NCBI GenBank assembly: GCA_963771845.1
Contig: CAVYVC010000015.1
Span: 1-64,000, forward strand
DNA: 64,000 nucleotides
Direction: 5' to 3'
Origin: VAZQ01 sp963771845
GTDB taxonomy: Bacteria > Pseudomonadota > Alphaproteobacteria > Rhizobiales > Xanthobacteraceae
The position numbers and the translations under genes were made by a program. The notes under the pieces were generated by a model. That model made no database searches. It saw only the letters and a list, made by a program, of their open reading frames with translations, and was not told the DNA's origin. Shown piece by piece: positions 9,121 to 17,441 of this stretch (position 1 is the first letter of the stretch; each line of letters starts with the position of its first letter).

Positions 9121-9606
9121 TCAGTTATCTGTGCTTCGGGACTGTCCAACAAGTCTTGCTGACGAAGCGACCTGTTCACGCCAGAGCTGCGATATTTGTT
9201 CCAAAGAAAGCTTAGCGAGTTCTGTTCTGCTGTATCTGACATCGACTTTCTGCGTCATCTCGATGTTCACTTCCTGCGGTGCTCTGCCCCAGCCTCGCTC
9301 AGCAAGGAAGCGCCAAATGCTGAAGCGCAGCCATTCATCCTTGGTTCGCAACTTCGGGTTGCCTTCTTCATCGTTTGGTCTGGTAGTGCCGAACGCCATC
9401 AGCATAGCATCGCGAATAATGCGCGGCGTGCAGGGTCGGCACAATATGCTGATATGCGCGTCGGTGGGGTTCTTGATGAAGTTCTTGCCGCCCTTCCTGC
9501 GTCCAGCACCACGCCGCGCACCACCATTGCGTCCTTTGTTGGCAACGCTGATCTTGGCTGCTTGAATTGCCTTCTTGGCGCCGTCGCTGAGTTTTGCTCT
9601 TTCCAT
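9121..9606 (-). CDS. phage-type protein, possible small terminase-like
   Basis: A 161-residue protein with a basic N-terminus containing GGARRGAGRRKGGKNF, the GGARxGAGRPKG-type motif common in phage terminase small subunits and related DNA-binding proteins. The rest is a helical domain (IIRDAMLMAFGTTRPN...WLRFSIWRFLAERGWG) and a C-terminal helix (ELAKLSLEQISQLWREQV). The GAGR motif is seen directly; terminase function is only a suggestion. It is the most distal of the leftward genes of the integrated element. Confidence 0.6.
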   Translation of the reverse strand: MERAKLSDGAKKAIQAAKISVANKGRNGGARRGAGRRKGGKNFIKNPTDAHISILCRPCTPRIIRDAMLMAFGTTRPNDEEGNPKLRTKDEWLRFSIWRFLAERGWGRAPQEVNIEMTQKVDVRYSRTELAKLSLEQISQLWREQVASSARLVGQSRSTDN

Positions 9607-9682
9607 GATTGATTGTTTTTCAGTTTGTTGTGACCTGCCAATTGGTTAACCTGCATCTAAAACGGTATGACCGTTTTGCTCA

Positions 9683-9856
9683 CTAGTTTGCATCGAATGC
9701 GAGGATGTCCCGGAGATGGAGCTCGAATACATCGCGCAGCCGGCGCGCCCATGGGCCGCGCATATCGCCGCCATCGGCGAACAGCGTTTTCCCGTTGGTG
9801 ACCTTGGACCGAAGCGCAGCCGGGCGGTCGGCGGTGATGGTGCGGAGATCGGCCAT
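9683..9856 (-). CDS. small phage-type hypothetical protein
   Basis: About 57 residues from ATG 9856 (MADLRTITADRPAALRSKV...), with TNGKTLFADGGDMRGPWARR in the middle and RLRDVFELHLRDIL at the end. The pattern (ALRSxVTNG...DG...RRxRD) recalls short proteins found beside terminase-type genes in alphaproteobacterial prophages. Function unknown. It precedes the 9121-9606 gene on the same strand. Confidence 0.5.
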   Translation of the reverse strand: MADLRTITADRPAALRSKVTNGKTLFADGGDMRGPWARRLRDVFELHLRDILAFDAN

Positions 9857-10127
9857 CTTTGGGTGGCTCAATTCAGCCTTCCAGTTGTCGGTACGTTGTC
9901 ATGAGCGTCAAAGTCGGCGAGAAATGGCAAAAAATAATAACCAGTAGAATAGGCAATTTACAACAGTAGGATCACCGGTGGTGAACCGGTTGTTTCGGTA
10001 AAAACTCACGCCGGGTGTTCTGAAAAATCGGTGAAGAAAAATCCTTGGCAATGAAAGCAGCCGCCACCAGGGTGTCGAGCCGCGTCAGCGCGTGCTCGGC
10101 GCCACCATGACGATGCCGAGCAGCACG

Positions 10128-10319
10128 TCACCCTACCTTCCGTTCATCACCTTCCTGCTCTCGCGGCCGCCATTGTTCAAGTGGGATCACGTTTGGCGAC
10201 CTGAACCAGCGGTAGCCGATGCCGTCCCACGGCCAGCCGCAAAGGCGACGACGGTCCTCTTCGGGAAGGACGTACTTCCGCCAAAACGCATGCTCCTCGT
10301 CTTGAATTTTTGATCCCAT
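10128..10319 (-). CDS. small hypothetical protein of the integrated element
   Basis: Roughly 63 residues (MGSKIQDEEHAFWRKYVLPE...), with a tryptophan-rich centre (GWPWDGIGYRWFRSPNVIPL) and a charged tail. The composition is protein-like and unlike the other frames here. The frame can also start at a TTG at 10346. It sits just left of the iteron-like repeats, on the same strand as the replication-type genes. No family recognised. Confidence 0.45.
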   Translation of the reverse strand: MGSKIQDEEHAFWRKYVLPEEDRRRLCGWPWDGIGYRWFRSPNVIPLEQWRPREQEGDERKVG

Positions 10320-10412
10320 CGTCGTGAACTTTAGTCGGTATCGCAAAACTGCTTATACCCCTATTAATCATTACTGAAGAGAAGAAAAGAAAGGGAGAAT
10401 AGGACCAGGGGT

Positions 10413-10522
10413 GCGTACCGTAGACAGTTTGCGCCCCAAACATGTGCGTACCGTAGACAGTTCGCGTGTTCTGAGAGGGTGGGCGTACCGTAGACAGCTG
10501 GGGTGGGCTACCGTAGACAGTT
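10413..10522. repeat. four iteron-like direct repeats
   Basis: Four direct copies of GCGTACCGTAGACAGTT or close variants lie at 10413-10429, 10446-10462, 10483-10499 (CT for the final TT) and 10507-10522 (GCTACC start). The shared core is TACCGTAGACAG. Copies start 33, 37 and about 24 bp apart, not in helical phase. They lie immediately 3' of the winged-helix gene and close to the polymerase gene. Tandem spaced copies of this kind are typical of initiator-binding iterons or operator clusters; the role here is inferred. Confidence 0.8.
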
Positions 10523-10532
10523 GCCACCCCGG

Positions 10533-10880
10533 TCAAATATCGATCACGGTCACGAGCGGCGCCCGACCATGCCGCCGCTCGACCACGATCAAGCCAGCGG
10601 ATTCCAGTGCCGCCAGGGCTCGGCGCTTTACCTCGCGGCTTACGCCGTGCTTCGCCAATATCACATTGGACAAGGGAAAGGTCTCACCGCTAGCCTTCCA
10701 CGCCATGTATTGCAACACCACCCAAACCATTGCCTGCGGCGTTTTCGTAGCCTTGGCAGCTGCCGCCGCCCAAGCTAACGGCATTTTTGCAAACGAATCG
10801 GCTCGATGCCGCTTCGGGGTCACGCCGGTCTCGATGGTCTCGACCGCGATACGGCGCCCTTGTCGAGTGACGTACCTCAT
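10533..10880 (-). CDS. winged-helix DNA-binding protein of the integrated element
   Basis: About 115 residues (MRYVTRQGRRIAVETIETGV...). A helical region (MVWVVLQYMAWKASGETFPL) is followed by SREVKRRALAALESAGLIVVE and a wing-like RRHGRAPLVTVI, the pattern of a small winged helix that reads replication-type repeats or an operator. The ATG overlaps the polymerase TGA by 4 bp (10877-10880), so the two are translationally coupled. The repeat array starts right after its 3' end, making it a candidate binding partner (inference). Confidence 0.65.
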   Translation of the reverse strand: MRYVTRQGRRIAVETIETGVTPKRHRADSFAKMPLAWAAAAAKATKTPQAMVWVVLQYMAWKASGETFPLSNVILAKHGVSREVKRRALAALESAGLIVVERRHGRAPLVTVIDI

Positions 10881-12697
10881 GCGACGGCCTTCGGCACGGC
10901 CTTGGTGGCTTGCAGCGCGCGCATGATGGTTTCCCACATCGCCGCCGCCATCGGCCGCTTGTCGCGGAAGCGGGCACCGCCTTCGAGCATCTGATCGACA
11001 TCGACCCCGATCTCAAAGCCTTCGCACGTGTCACGCCCGACCGCTCGCATGATCGCTTTGGCATGCTCGACCTGCTCCCGATCGGTCGCCTCCAACAGAA
11101 TGCCGTCATGGATCAGCATGCATGGGACGATGCCGGCCTCGCACAGTCGCCATGCTGCCAGCCGCAGCATTTCCGCGCCGCCCGATTGCATGGGAAAGTT
11201 GTAGAGCGTGCGCTTATTTGGGCTGCTGGTGAGGCGCAACGGCCACCCCAAGACACTCTCGATCCGGCGTTCGAGCATGGCCATCTCCACCACGGCACCG
11301 CGCCATTGCCAGAAGCGGGGGTAAGCTCTTCGATGTCGCTCGATGATGTCGCTGGCGATCAGCGGATGTTGATCGAGCCCGCGCGCCAGCGACGGCACTC
11401 CCATGCCGTAATTGATCCCGAGTTGTAGCGCCTTCATTTTCTGCCGTGTGCTCGGATTCTGTTCTTTCCAGCGTCGCGAATCGGGGTCCTTTGTAATTCC
11501 GCACATCAACGCGAGAGCGTGATAAACGTCGCCACCGCGGTAGGCATTCATCAGCGCGGCGTCGCCGGACATCACGGCGGCAATGCCCACCTCTTGGGTG
11601 CGCCAATCCAAATACGCCCCGATCGTGTCAGGCGAGAAGACCATGAACGACCGCATCCCGGCATGCGTGTTGAATAGGCTGCGCGCGTGCGCATTGCGGC
11701 CGGTCGCCGTGCAAAAAGGAAATAGCGAAGGCCTATTGCGGCCATCGCGCCCGATCGGCAGCTTGGCCTTCGTGATGAAATTCAAGCTGTCGCGCAGCGC
11801 GTGCAGCCCCTCGATGCCGGGGACGTGGGCCATCAGGCGAAAGGCGTCGCTGTCGAGATCGAGTCTGCCACTTTCCAGGCGCGGCCAAGCGGTGACACCA
11901 GAGCGCACGAGCCACCGCTCGAAACGCGCATAGGCCCAGTCGCCTTCCGGCGAATAGATCGGATCGTCGTCACCGTGACTGGGATCAAATTGCCGTAGCA
12001 GTTTGCCGACCACAGCGGCTTTGTTTTCTTGCACCGCATACCAAAGTGGCATGTCGATCGGCATGCCGCGCGCTTGGATCAGTGCGACCGCCTTTGCGCT
12101 GTAATTCGACCAGTGGAGCACGCGCTCGACATCGGCGGCGGGCAGGAGGACACGGCCGCGCTCGTAGTGCGGCAGCAATTGCGCTCGCAGCAAGCGCACC
12201 GACATGCGCACGTCTTCCTCACAATAAGCGAGGACCGCCTCACGACCGTGGATGTGCCAGCGACCCTCACCGATGTCTCGTGCAATTTCGTCCTTGTCGA
12301 TGGCCTCCCAACCGGCAATGCCGTATGCGCGGCACGCGTCGGGAAGACGCTTGCGCGCTTTCTTCCTGACCTCGTCCGGATTGTAGGGGAGTAAAACATT
12401 GCTCGCGGCGAGGTACGCCGTGTGTTGATCAAAAATGTGAACCGGGAACCGCCAGCCTAATACCTTGAAGCAGGTCATTTCCGCCCACGCGCTGTAGGCG
12501 ATGAACAGCGCATCGGGGCCGATGTCGAAGGGCGGGACCGCGCCGAAATCGCCGCGCCACAAACACACGGTGCGCACGCGCTGGAGGTTCTCATCCAGCA
12601 CGTGCGCGACCATGCAAAGCGGGTTTGGGAGTTCGCCGGCCGGGAACGCCTCGTACTCGAAATCACAAACGACCACCGAGGCGAAATTCTCGCTCAC
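10877..12697 (-). CDS. family A DNA polymerase (phage type, with 3'-5' exonuclease fold)
   Basis: A 606-residue polymerase of the PolA superfamily. N-terminal part: an RNase H-like exonuclease domain (CDFEYEAF with D12 and E14; AYCEEDV with D162). C-terminal part: motif A DWRTQEVGIAA (D364), motif B KMKALQLGINYG (about 420-431, the O helix) and motif C LIHDGILLE (H530, D531). There is no 5' nuclease domain, as in phage and plasmid polymerases. The start is GTG at 12697 and overlaps the upstream stop by 4 bp (GTGA). Expected role: replication of the element's own DNA. It is coupled on both sides, to 12694-13350 and the winged-helix gene. Confidence 0.9.
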   Translation of the reverse strand: MSENFASVVVCDFEYEAFPAGELPNPLCMVAHVLDENLQRVRTVCLWRGDFGAVPPFDIGPDALFIAYSAWAEMTCFKVLGWRFPVHIFDQHTAYLAASNVLLPYNPDEVRKKARKRLPDACRAYGIAGWEAIDKDEIARDIGEGRWHIHGREAVLAYCEEDVRMSVRLLRAQLLPHYERGRVLLPAADVERVLHWSNYSAKAVALIQARGMPIDMPLWYAVQENKAAVVGKLLRQFDPSHGDDDPIYSPEGDWAYARFERWLVRSGVTAWPRLESGRLDLDSDAFRLMAHVPGIEGLHALRDSLNFITKAKLPIGRDGRNRPSLFPFCTATGRNAHARSLFNTHAGMRSFMVFSPDTIGAYLDWRTQEVGIAAVMSGDAALMNAYRGGDVYHALALMCGITKDPDSRRWKEQNPSTRQKMKALQLGINYGMGVPSLARGLDQHPLIASDIIERHRRAYPRFWQWRGAVVEMAMLERRIESVLGWPLRLTSSPNKRTLYNFPMQSGGAEMLRLAAWRLCEAGIVPCMLIHDGILLEATDREQVEHAKAIMRAVGRDTCEGFEIGVDVDQMLEGGARFRDKRPMAAAMWETIMRALQATKAVPKAVA

Positions 12698-13350
12698 GAC
12701 GTGGACTGCTTCGCACCGATCAGACGCAGCAACCCCGGATGATCTTCAACGTCGATCATCCGCCCTGCGAACGTGATCGCGATTAAACTATTGAGCGATT
12801 GCGACGGCCACTGCGGTTGCGGGAAGGCATCGGCATCCCGTGCGGCATCGATCTTGTAAGCTTCGACGCCTTCCTCCTTGCGAGAGGTTGCTTGCGTCCA
12901 GTATGTTTTCGCCTGCTCACACGCTTGTAGATTGCTGCCATTCCACGAATTATCCGCGTTCCTGGTCGGCACGTGGCAAAGAAAGAAAATGTCGTTCGGC
13001 TTGGTCGCAAGCGCCAAACGGAAACGAAGAATGCGCGCGCTCGGCAAGTGGCGCATCGCCAGCTCCTCGTCGATCAGGTGCAGCGTGTCGCGTTTTTGGC
13101 CTTTGATTGGCACGCTTACGAAGCAGAGTTCGGGCGACCAATGTGTGTCTTCGCTGGGATGAAGGCGCACGAAATCTTTGGCTTGCGAGATCGAGTGGTG
13201 TGGCAGTGCCGTTTGTAGCGTCTCGACATTCGCCATGGCGACGGCGCGCTTCGATTTGAACTTGTCCAGATCGAACGCGCCGGGCTTGGCGATGGACATT
13301 GCCGGTTGATCGTCTTCCGCAGGAACGTTTTCGATAGCTTTGTTTGACAT
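12694..13350 (-). CDS. phage-type hypothetical protein upstream of the polymerase
   Basis: A 218-residue protein with a charged N-terminus and a globular middle (HHSISQAKDFVRLHPSEDTHW, FVSVPIKGQKRDTLHLIDEE) that ends SLIAITFAGRMIDVEDHPGLL. No family I can name. The position directly before a phage-type DNA polymerase, with a 4-bp stop/start overlap, suggests a replication-associated role such as a single-strand-binding or accessory protein, but this is inference. Start ATG 13350. Confidence 0.7.
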   Translation of the reverse strand: MSNKAIENVPAEDDQPAMSIAKPGAFDLDKFKSKRAVAMANVETLQTALPHHSISQAKDFVRLHPSEDTHWSPELCFVSVPIKGQKRDTLHLIDEELAMRHLPSARILRFRLALATKPNDIFFLCHVPTRNADNSWNGSNLQACEQAKTYWTQATSRKEEGVEAYKIDAARDADAFPQPQWPSQSLNSLIAITFAGRMIDVEDHPGLLRLIGAKQSTS

Positions 13351-13537
13351 GGTTTTTCACCTTTATTCACAGATTCTCAAAGTCGGTTGCGAGAGAGCTA
13401 GCAATTCGCCAATGCTCGGCAGTGCTGGTGAATAGGGGTTCGGACGGGTCGGTCGGGTCGGTCGGTTTCTTCGCGCCGATCGCCCGCCGGCCCCAAGAAC
13501 GTCAAGCCGCCCCGAATAATCGCGGGCGGCTTGACGT

Positions 13538-13762
13538 TCAGAGAGACAACGTTGCGGGATTTACGTTGGCCTTTTCGCCAGCATCGCGCTCGGCGATGCG
13601 CGCGTTGATCCAAGCGTCCACTTCGGATTCGATCCAAAGATTCCGGCCACCGCTGAGCTTAACGGGCCGGGGGAAGAGGCCCGCGCGAATCAATCTCCAA
13701 CGGTGGGGCCTCGAATAGCGGACGCCTTTTTCTCGTAACCCTTCATCACCAATTAATCGCAT
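13538..13762 (-). CDS. AlpA-like excisionase/regulator
   Basis: A 74-residue MerR-like small HTH protein: RLIGDEGLREKGVRYSRPHR (helix-turn-helix start), WRLIRAGLFPRPVKLSGGRN and LWIESEVDAWINARIAERDAG. This is the classic AlpA/excisionase layout (FPxPxKLxxxxxxWxxxEVDxWI). Such proteins control excision by the neighbouring P4-type integrase. It is encoded on the same strand as the integrase and downstream of it, within the integrated element. Confidence 0.9.
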   Translation of the reverse strand: MRLIGDEGLREKGVRYSRPHRWRLIRAGLFPRPVKLSGGRNLWIESEVDAWINARIAERDAGEKANVNPATLSL

Positions 13763-13807
13763 TGTCGTCTCCTGCGAAACGCTTTGAGACGAAACAATGC
13801 AGGGAAT

Positions 13808-14461
13808 TTAGCGCCGCGAAAGTGTTCTCCGCGCCCGTCGCGGCGCTAAACCGCAATTGCGGCAGACGGCACGGCACTGGCGTTCAAGACCGATCGCCGT
13901 TTTGTTCCCGACGAGCAGCGCCGCCAGCTTGTAGAAGGCGCCGCCTTTCGTCCTATTTATTAGACCCGGGTTGTAATTGCGCAGCAGCATGAAGGCTTGC
14001 AGGGCCGCCATGTATGAGGGTGGGTTGAGCCGTGCTGGGGCATATTTGGCATAGACCCCGGCGCGTTTCCTGAGTTGCTTCACGCCTGAAACGAATTCGC
14101 TGTGACCGTAATCGTCAAGCCTTTGAGAATCGATCAACCTTTCCGCCTCGTTGGTCTCCCGCCAAAATATTTCGAAGCAGAGCCACGGGAATTCATCGTG
14201 CAACCGTTTTGCCGCGTGCTCGACACTAACCAGGGCTTTCGCTAGTGCATCGCTCCGGCGCTTGGCTGCCTTGGTGCCGGGTTTCGTCAGAATCTGGTGA
14301 CGAATCTTGTACACTTCCATGTGGTCGAGTACCTCCACCACATTCCGGCGGCAATCCTCAGCACGGTCGGCAGAAGGTGCAATCAAGTCAATGGCCTGTT
14401 TGACCTGTTGCCTCCCAGGTATGCCCGGATTGATGGCAGCGTTGCTTGCGCGCCTCTGCAT
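13808..14461 (-). CDS. hypothetical protein following the integrase
   Basis: About 217 residues from ATG 14461 (MQRRASNAAINPGIPGRQQV...), starting 5 bp after the integrase stop. Largely alpha-helical (AKALVSVEHAAKRLHDEFPW, SGVKQLRKRAGVYAKY), with a C-terminal basic, cysteine-containing tail (ERQCRAVCRNCGLAPRRARR). No recognised domain. Position between integrase and alpA suggests it belongs to the element's early module. Confidence 0.65.
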   Translation of the reverse strand: MQRRASNAAINPGIPGRQQVKQAIDLIAPSADRAEDCRRNVVEVLDHMEVYKIRHQILTKPGTKAAKRRSDALAKALVSVEHAAKRLHDEFPWLCFEIFWRETNEAERLIDSQRLDDYGHSEFVSGVKQLRKRAGVYAKYAPARLNPPSYMAALQAFMLLRNYNPGLINRTKGGAFYKLAALLVGNKTAIGLERQCRAVCRNCGLAPRRARRTLSRR

Positions 14462-14466
14462 GACCG

Positions 14467-15777
14467 TCACGCTCTGGCTGGCATCTTGACGACGTTCGCA
14501 GGCGGCGGCTCGACAGTGCTTCGCAACCGCGCTGCCCATAGATCGAGCGCACAGCGCTTCTCCTCGACGTAGGCGAACTGGTCGTAAACTTTGTGGAGGC
14601 CGGGCTTCGTGTGGGCGATGACTAACTCACGAACGAGATCGGAGACAGGCAGCGCCGATAAGCCGGTGCGCATCGTACGCCTAATATCGTGAATGACCCA
14701 AGGCTCAATCTGCGCATGGTGGCGATCGTCGCCACGTGCCCGCGCGAGCGCGCGCCAACTGCGTAACATACGTCGGTCGAGCCGTTCCTTCGCCTTCGAG
14801 AATCCGTTGACCGGCTTCACTCCGAACGTCGTCGTGAACAAGTGATCGCCTTTCCTGAACCGCGGTAGCGATTGCAGGATCGCGATCACGTCGTCCGTAA
14901 GTGGGACAACATGCGCAGCATCGGCCTTCATGCGCTCGGACGGGATCGTCCACAGCTTTCGTGCGAGATTAAATTCAGACCATCGCGCTTCGGCGACCTC
15001 GCTCTTCCGCTGCCCGGTCAACAGCAGCATGCGAAATAATGGCCCGTAGGGGTAGCCAAGCCGTGCCGTCGCTCGCCAGAATGCCCGCAGCTCATCATCG
15101 TCGAGAATGCGCGTACGAAATACTTTCTTGCCGATGATCGTCTTCGGCTTCAGCCGATCGCATGGTGAGCTTTCCAGGCCATAGACGAGTTGGTCGATCG
15201 CCCAGGAAAACAGCCGGCGCGCAGTCGTCAAAAGGTTGTGCGCCTGGTACGGCGCGCCGCGGTCCTTGGCCGCCTTGACCACCTTGCACACGTCGTGCGG
15301 CGCGATATCTGAAATTGGTCGCCCGCCCCACTCCGGAATGAATTCGCGGCGAATGTCGCGCTCAACCTCCGCGCCCTTCCGCTCGTCGGGCAGCTTGTCC
15401 TTGATGAAATCCTCAGCAACGGCGGCAAATGAGTTGGCACGCTTACGCTGCTCGGCGAGTTGCTGGCGCTCCTCTTCGTGCTTCGGGTCCTTGCCTTGCC
15501 TGATCAGTTCGAGCCAGTCTCGAGCCTTGACCCGCGCTTTTTCGAGTGTCAGCGCCCCATATTTCCCCAGGGCCCGAGGAACCGGATTCCGCATGCCGGT
15601 CTTCGGATTGATCGGTGTGCCGGGGAAGCGTGTGATCAGGATAAAGGTTCGCCGGCCGGTATCGGAGATCCGTACCCAGAGACCCGGCACCAGCCCGTCT
15701 TTGCGCAGGTAGGTCTTGCTCTTGGGCGCGGGTTTGAGGGCCCGCAACGTGCGGTCATTGAGCATGCGGCATGGCAT
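14467..15777 (-). CDS. P4-type tyrosine integrase
   Basis: A site-specific tyrosine recombinase of about 436 residues. N-terminal DUF4102-like arm (LNDRTLRALKPAPKSKTYL), core-binding domain, and catalytic domain. Counting from ATG 15777: Arg257 in LTGQRKSEV, His363-x-x-Arg366 in HDIRRTM, His389 in IAHTKPG and Tyr398 in KVYDQF. A GTG at 15801 is an alternative start, but the ATG has AGGGAA upstream and gives the usual family N-terminus (MPCRMLNDRTLR). It lies 164 bp from a tRNA-Asn 3' fragment, the expected arrangement for an integrase using a tRNA as attachment site. Confidence 0.92.
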   Translation of the reverse strand: MPCRMLNDRTLRALKPAPKSKTYLRKDGLVPGLWVRISDTGRRTFILITRFPGTPINPKTGMRNPVPRALGKYGALTLEKARVKARDWLELIRQGKDPKHEEERQQLAEQRKRANSFAAVAEDFIKDKLPDERKGAEVERDIRREFIPEWGGRPISDIAPHDVCKVVKAAKDRGAPYQAHNLLTTARRLFSWAIDQLVYGLESSPCDRLKPKTIIGKKVFRTRILDDDELRAFWRATARLGYPYGPLFRMLLLTGQRKSEVAEARWSEFNLARKLWTIPSERMKADAAHVVPLTDDVIAILQSLPRFRKGDHLFTTTFGVKPVNGFSKAKERLDRRMLRSWRALARARGDDRHHAQIEPWVIHDIRRTMRTGLSALPVSDLVRELVIAHTKPGLHKVYDQFAYVEEKRCALDLWAARLRSTVEPPPANVVKMPARA

Positions 15778-15940
15778 GGCGGAGGGTTCCCTTGACAACA
15801 CCCTGACAACAATCGGGGCGTAATTTGACGAAACGCTATGTTGTCAGATGATACGCGATACAACAGCAGATACAAGGGAAACGGGCATTTTGTGCAACGG
15901 GATGAACCGGTATGAGACGCGATGAAGCAGCTATGGTCCT

Positions 15941-15987
15941 AGCTGTTAACCGGTTGGTCGATGGTTCGAATCCGTCCCGGGGAGCCA
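15941..15987 (+). other. attachment site: 3' half of a tRNA-Asn gene
   Basis: The sequence matches the 3' half of tRNA-Asn: anticodon loop CTGTTAA (anticodon GTT at 15945-15947), variable loop, T arm GATGG-TTCGAAT-CCGTC, acceptor strand CCGGGGA, discriminator and CCA at 15985-15987. The matching 5' half (TCCCCGG... and D arm) is absent, and the upstream bases do not pair with the anticodon stem. It is therefore a duplicated att core rather than a functional tRNA. It marks the integrase-proximal end of the element. An intact tRNA-Asn should lie at the other end, which I do not find in the window. Confidence 0.8.
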
Positions 15988-16247
15988 AATTAAATCAAAG
16001 ACTTAGCAGAGTATGGTTAGGGTGAAAAATCCCGCCAAAATGCTCCGGCGCAACATGCGGGGCAACAAACTGCAAAATTCGAGCATTGTGTTTCCTGGGC
16101 CACGCGGTCCTTAGAGTGCCCATGCCGTCGCGTTCGCGTACCTCGACGAAAAAGAAACCCGTCTCGCCAGTCCGCTCGTGGCGGGCGTCACTAATCCGCA
16201 AGCGCTCACAGGTGCTCGGTGATGTGGATGCGCCGAGCCGGCAAGGC

Positions 16248-16589
16248 TCACCTCGTTGCCGTTTGGCCGTCGCGCAACCCTCCGGCCTCTCCCCAGCCCA
16301 CCATCGAAACAGAGTTGGACTGCCATATGCCCGCGCTGGAACTTCCCACGCCGGATAGGGGTGAATCTGGCGACTTCATGGGCCACAAAAGTAGGTCCAT
16401 AATATGCTGTTCGGTCCAACTGTCGGGAATACCGGCCGCAAACTCGGGGGCGCCTCGATACCCACCGTTCTCGTAATGCACGACCAAGTGTCGCTGTCTC
16501 TCGCCCGCATCAATATAAAACCTTGCTTCCGTATCGTATTGCGTACAGTGCGCCGACCCCAACGGTTTTAAAGTGCTGGCGTCACGCAT
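16248..16589 (-). CDS. possible small hypothetical protein
   Basis: The first 65 or so residues look protein-like (ARFYIDAGERQRHLVVHYEN, FAAGIPDSWTEQHIMDLLL). The remainder is low-complexity and may be past a frameshift. No family recognised and no strong ribosome site, so this may be a decayed gene. Confidence 0.3.
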   Translation of the reverse strand: MRDASTLKPLGSAHCTQYDTEARFYIDAGERQRHLVVHYENGGYRGAPEFAAGIPDSWTEQHIMDLLLWPMKSPDSPLSGVGSSSAGIWQSNSVSMVGWGEAGGLRDGQTATR

Positions 16590-16752
16590 TCGGGCTCACT
16601 CCGCTATCAGGCCCATTTGAGAATCCGGTAAAAACATAACCGATGCCGCTGGCAGTGCAAAGCGGCTGCTAATGCGGGAGCGGGGCTAAGGGTCGGCGAA
16701 AGCTCAGCGTCGCGACGCTGAATCTTCCTTTCCCTAAAGGCGTTACCAACGA

Positions 16753-16980
16753 TCAACCGTTGGTTTCATCTTTGAAGAGGTCAACAACTATCGCCCGCGC
16801 CTGCTTATGCAAAGCAACTATCTGTGGGAGATTGCGTTTGAATCTCTTCAGCGCGAGGGGTATTCCTCCGTCGTCGGTCGGATCGACGAGCGCCATGCTG
16901 ATGAACTGCTGTCGGATCGACTCCGCCAGGGCTTGGTCGACAGCGTCGAGCGCGAGTTCTCTGATGGTCTTTTCCGTCAT
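16753..16980 (-). CDS. small helical hypothetical protein
   Basis: A 75-residue, almost entirely helical protein from ATG 16980 (MTEKTIRELALDAVDQALAE...), ending QIVALHKQARAIVVDLFKDE. AGGAAG about 6 bp before this ATG decides the start over an ATG seven codons upstream. No known domain. The hydrophobic heptad-like pattern would suit a small oligomeric protein. Confidence 0.6.
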   Translation of the reverse strand: MTEKTIRELALDAVDQALAESIRQQFISMALVDPTDDGGIPLALKRFKRNLPQIVALHKQARAIVVDLFKDETNG

Positions 16981-17046
16981 TTCTCTACTTCCTTTGGACA
17001 CGCTTTAGCACGGCATATGCGCGAAGGCATAATTTGGAGGGGCAAA

Positions 17047-17202
17047 ATGATACTGCGCCGCTTCTGCGTTACAGTCATGGATAGCTGGACGCCTATGCGG
17101 CGTTTCTTCACGCTCTATGGGGCGCGGCGTTGGTGCGCAAAAATCGGCGTGAATGCCCACCTATACGAGTGGACCGGATCCCAATGGCTGGAAAGAATCT
17201 AA
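17047..17202 (+). CDS. 51-residue conserved-type hypothetical protein
   Basis: MILRRFCVTVMDSWTPMRRF followed by FTLYGARRW and NAHLYEWTGSQWLERI. This resembles a very short rhizobial protein family (start, CVTVMDxWTPxRRFFT, NAHLxxWDG). GGAGGGG lies 7 bp before the ATG. Function unknown. Confidence 0.6.
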   Translation: MILRRFCVTVMDSWTPMRRFFTLYGARRWCAKIGVNAHLYEWTGSQWLERI

Positions 17203-17369
17203 CGCAGCACGCCATTAGAGCACCTTCGGCAGATCAGGGCAGATCAGGTCGCAGCGATCGTGTAGTTGCGGCGCATCCCGCTTCGGGCAGTCGCCGTTGA
17301 GCTGCTCTTTCCATTTCATCATGTTGGCGTTGCGGCCGTACTTCTCGATCAGCCTGCGAACACTGCGAA

Positions 17370-17441
17370 AAAGTCGGGGCCTCAAGGAAAGCGGGTTTAC
17401 CGAAGGCGAGAATGTAGCCATCGAATTCCGCTGGGCCGAGG
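17370..17441 (+). pseudogene. fragment of a pfam04392-type ABC substrate-binding protein
   Basis: About 24 codons read GLKESGFTEGENVAIEFRWA, the hallmark segment of the ABC substrate-binding family (GYVEGQNVAIEYRWAEGQ). The reading frame is lost at once on both sides. It abuts a paralogous fragment on the opposite strand. Confidence 0.6.

Noticed and set aside
10413..10522. CRISPR array.
   Set aside because: Repeats are 16-17 bp with irregular spacing of 6-21 bp and no cas genes; they fit iterons better.
10177..10536. Minus-strand frame with repeated TVYGTH peptide.
   Set aside because: The peptide repeat is simply the iteron DNA read in one frame; no other protein-like feature.
15941..15987. 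A complete tRNA-Asn gene.
   Set aside because: The 5' acceptor strand, D arm and matching anticodon stem are absent; only the 3' half is present.
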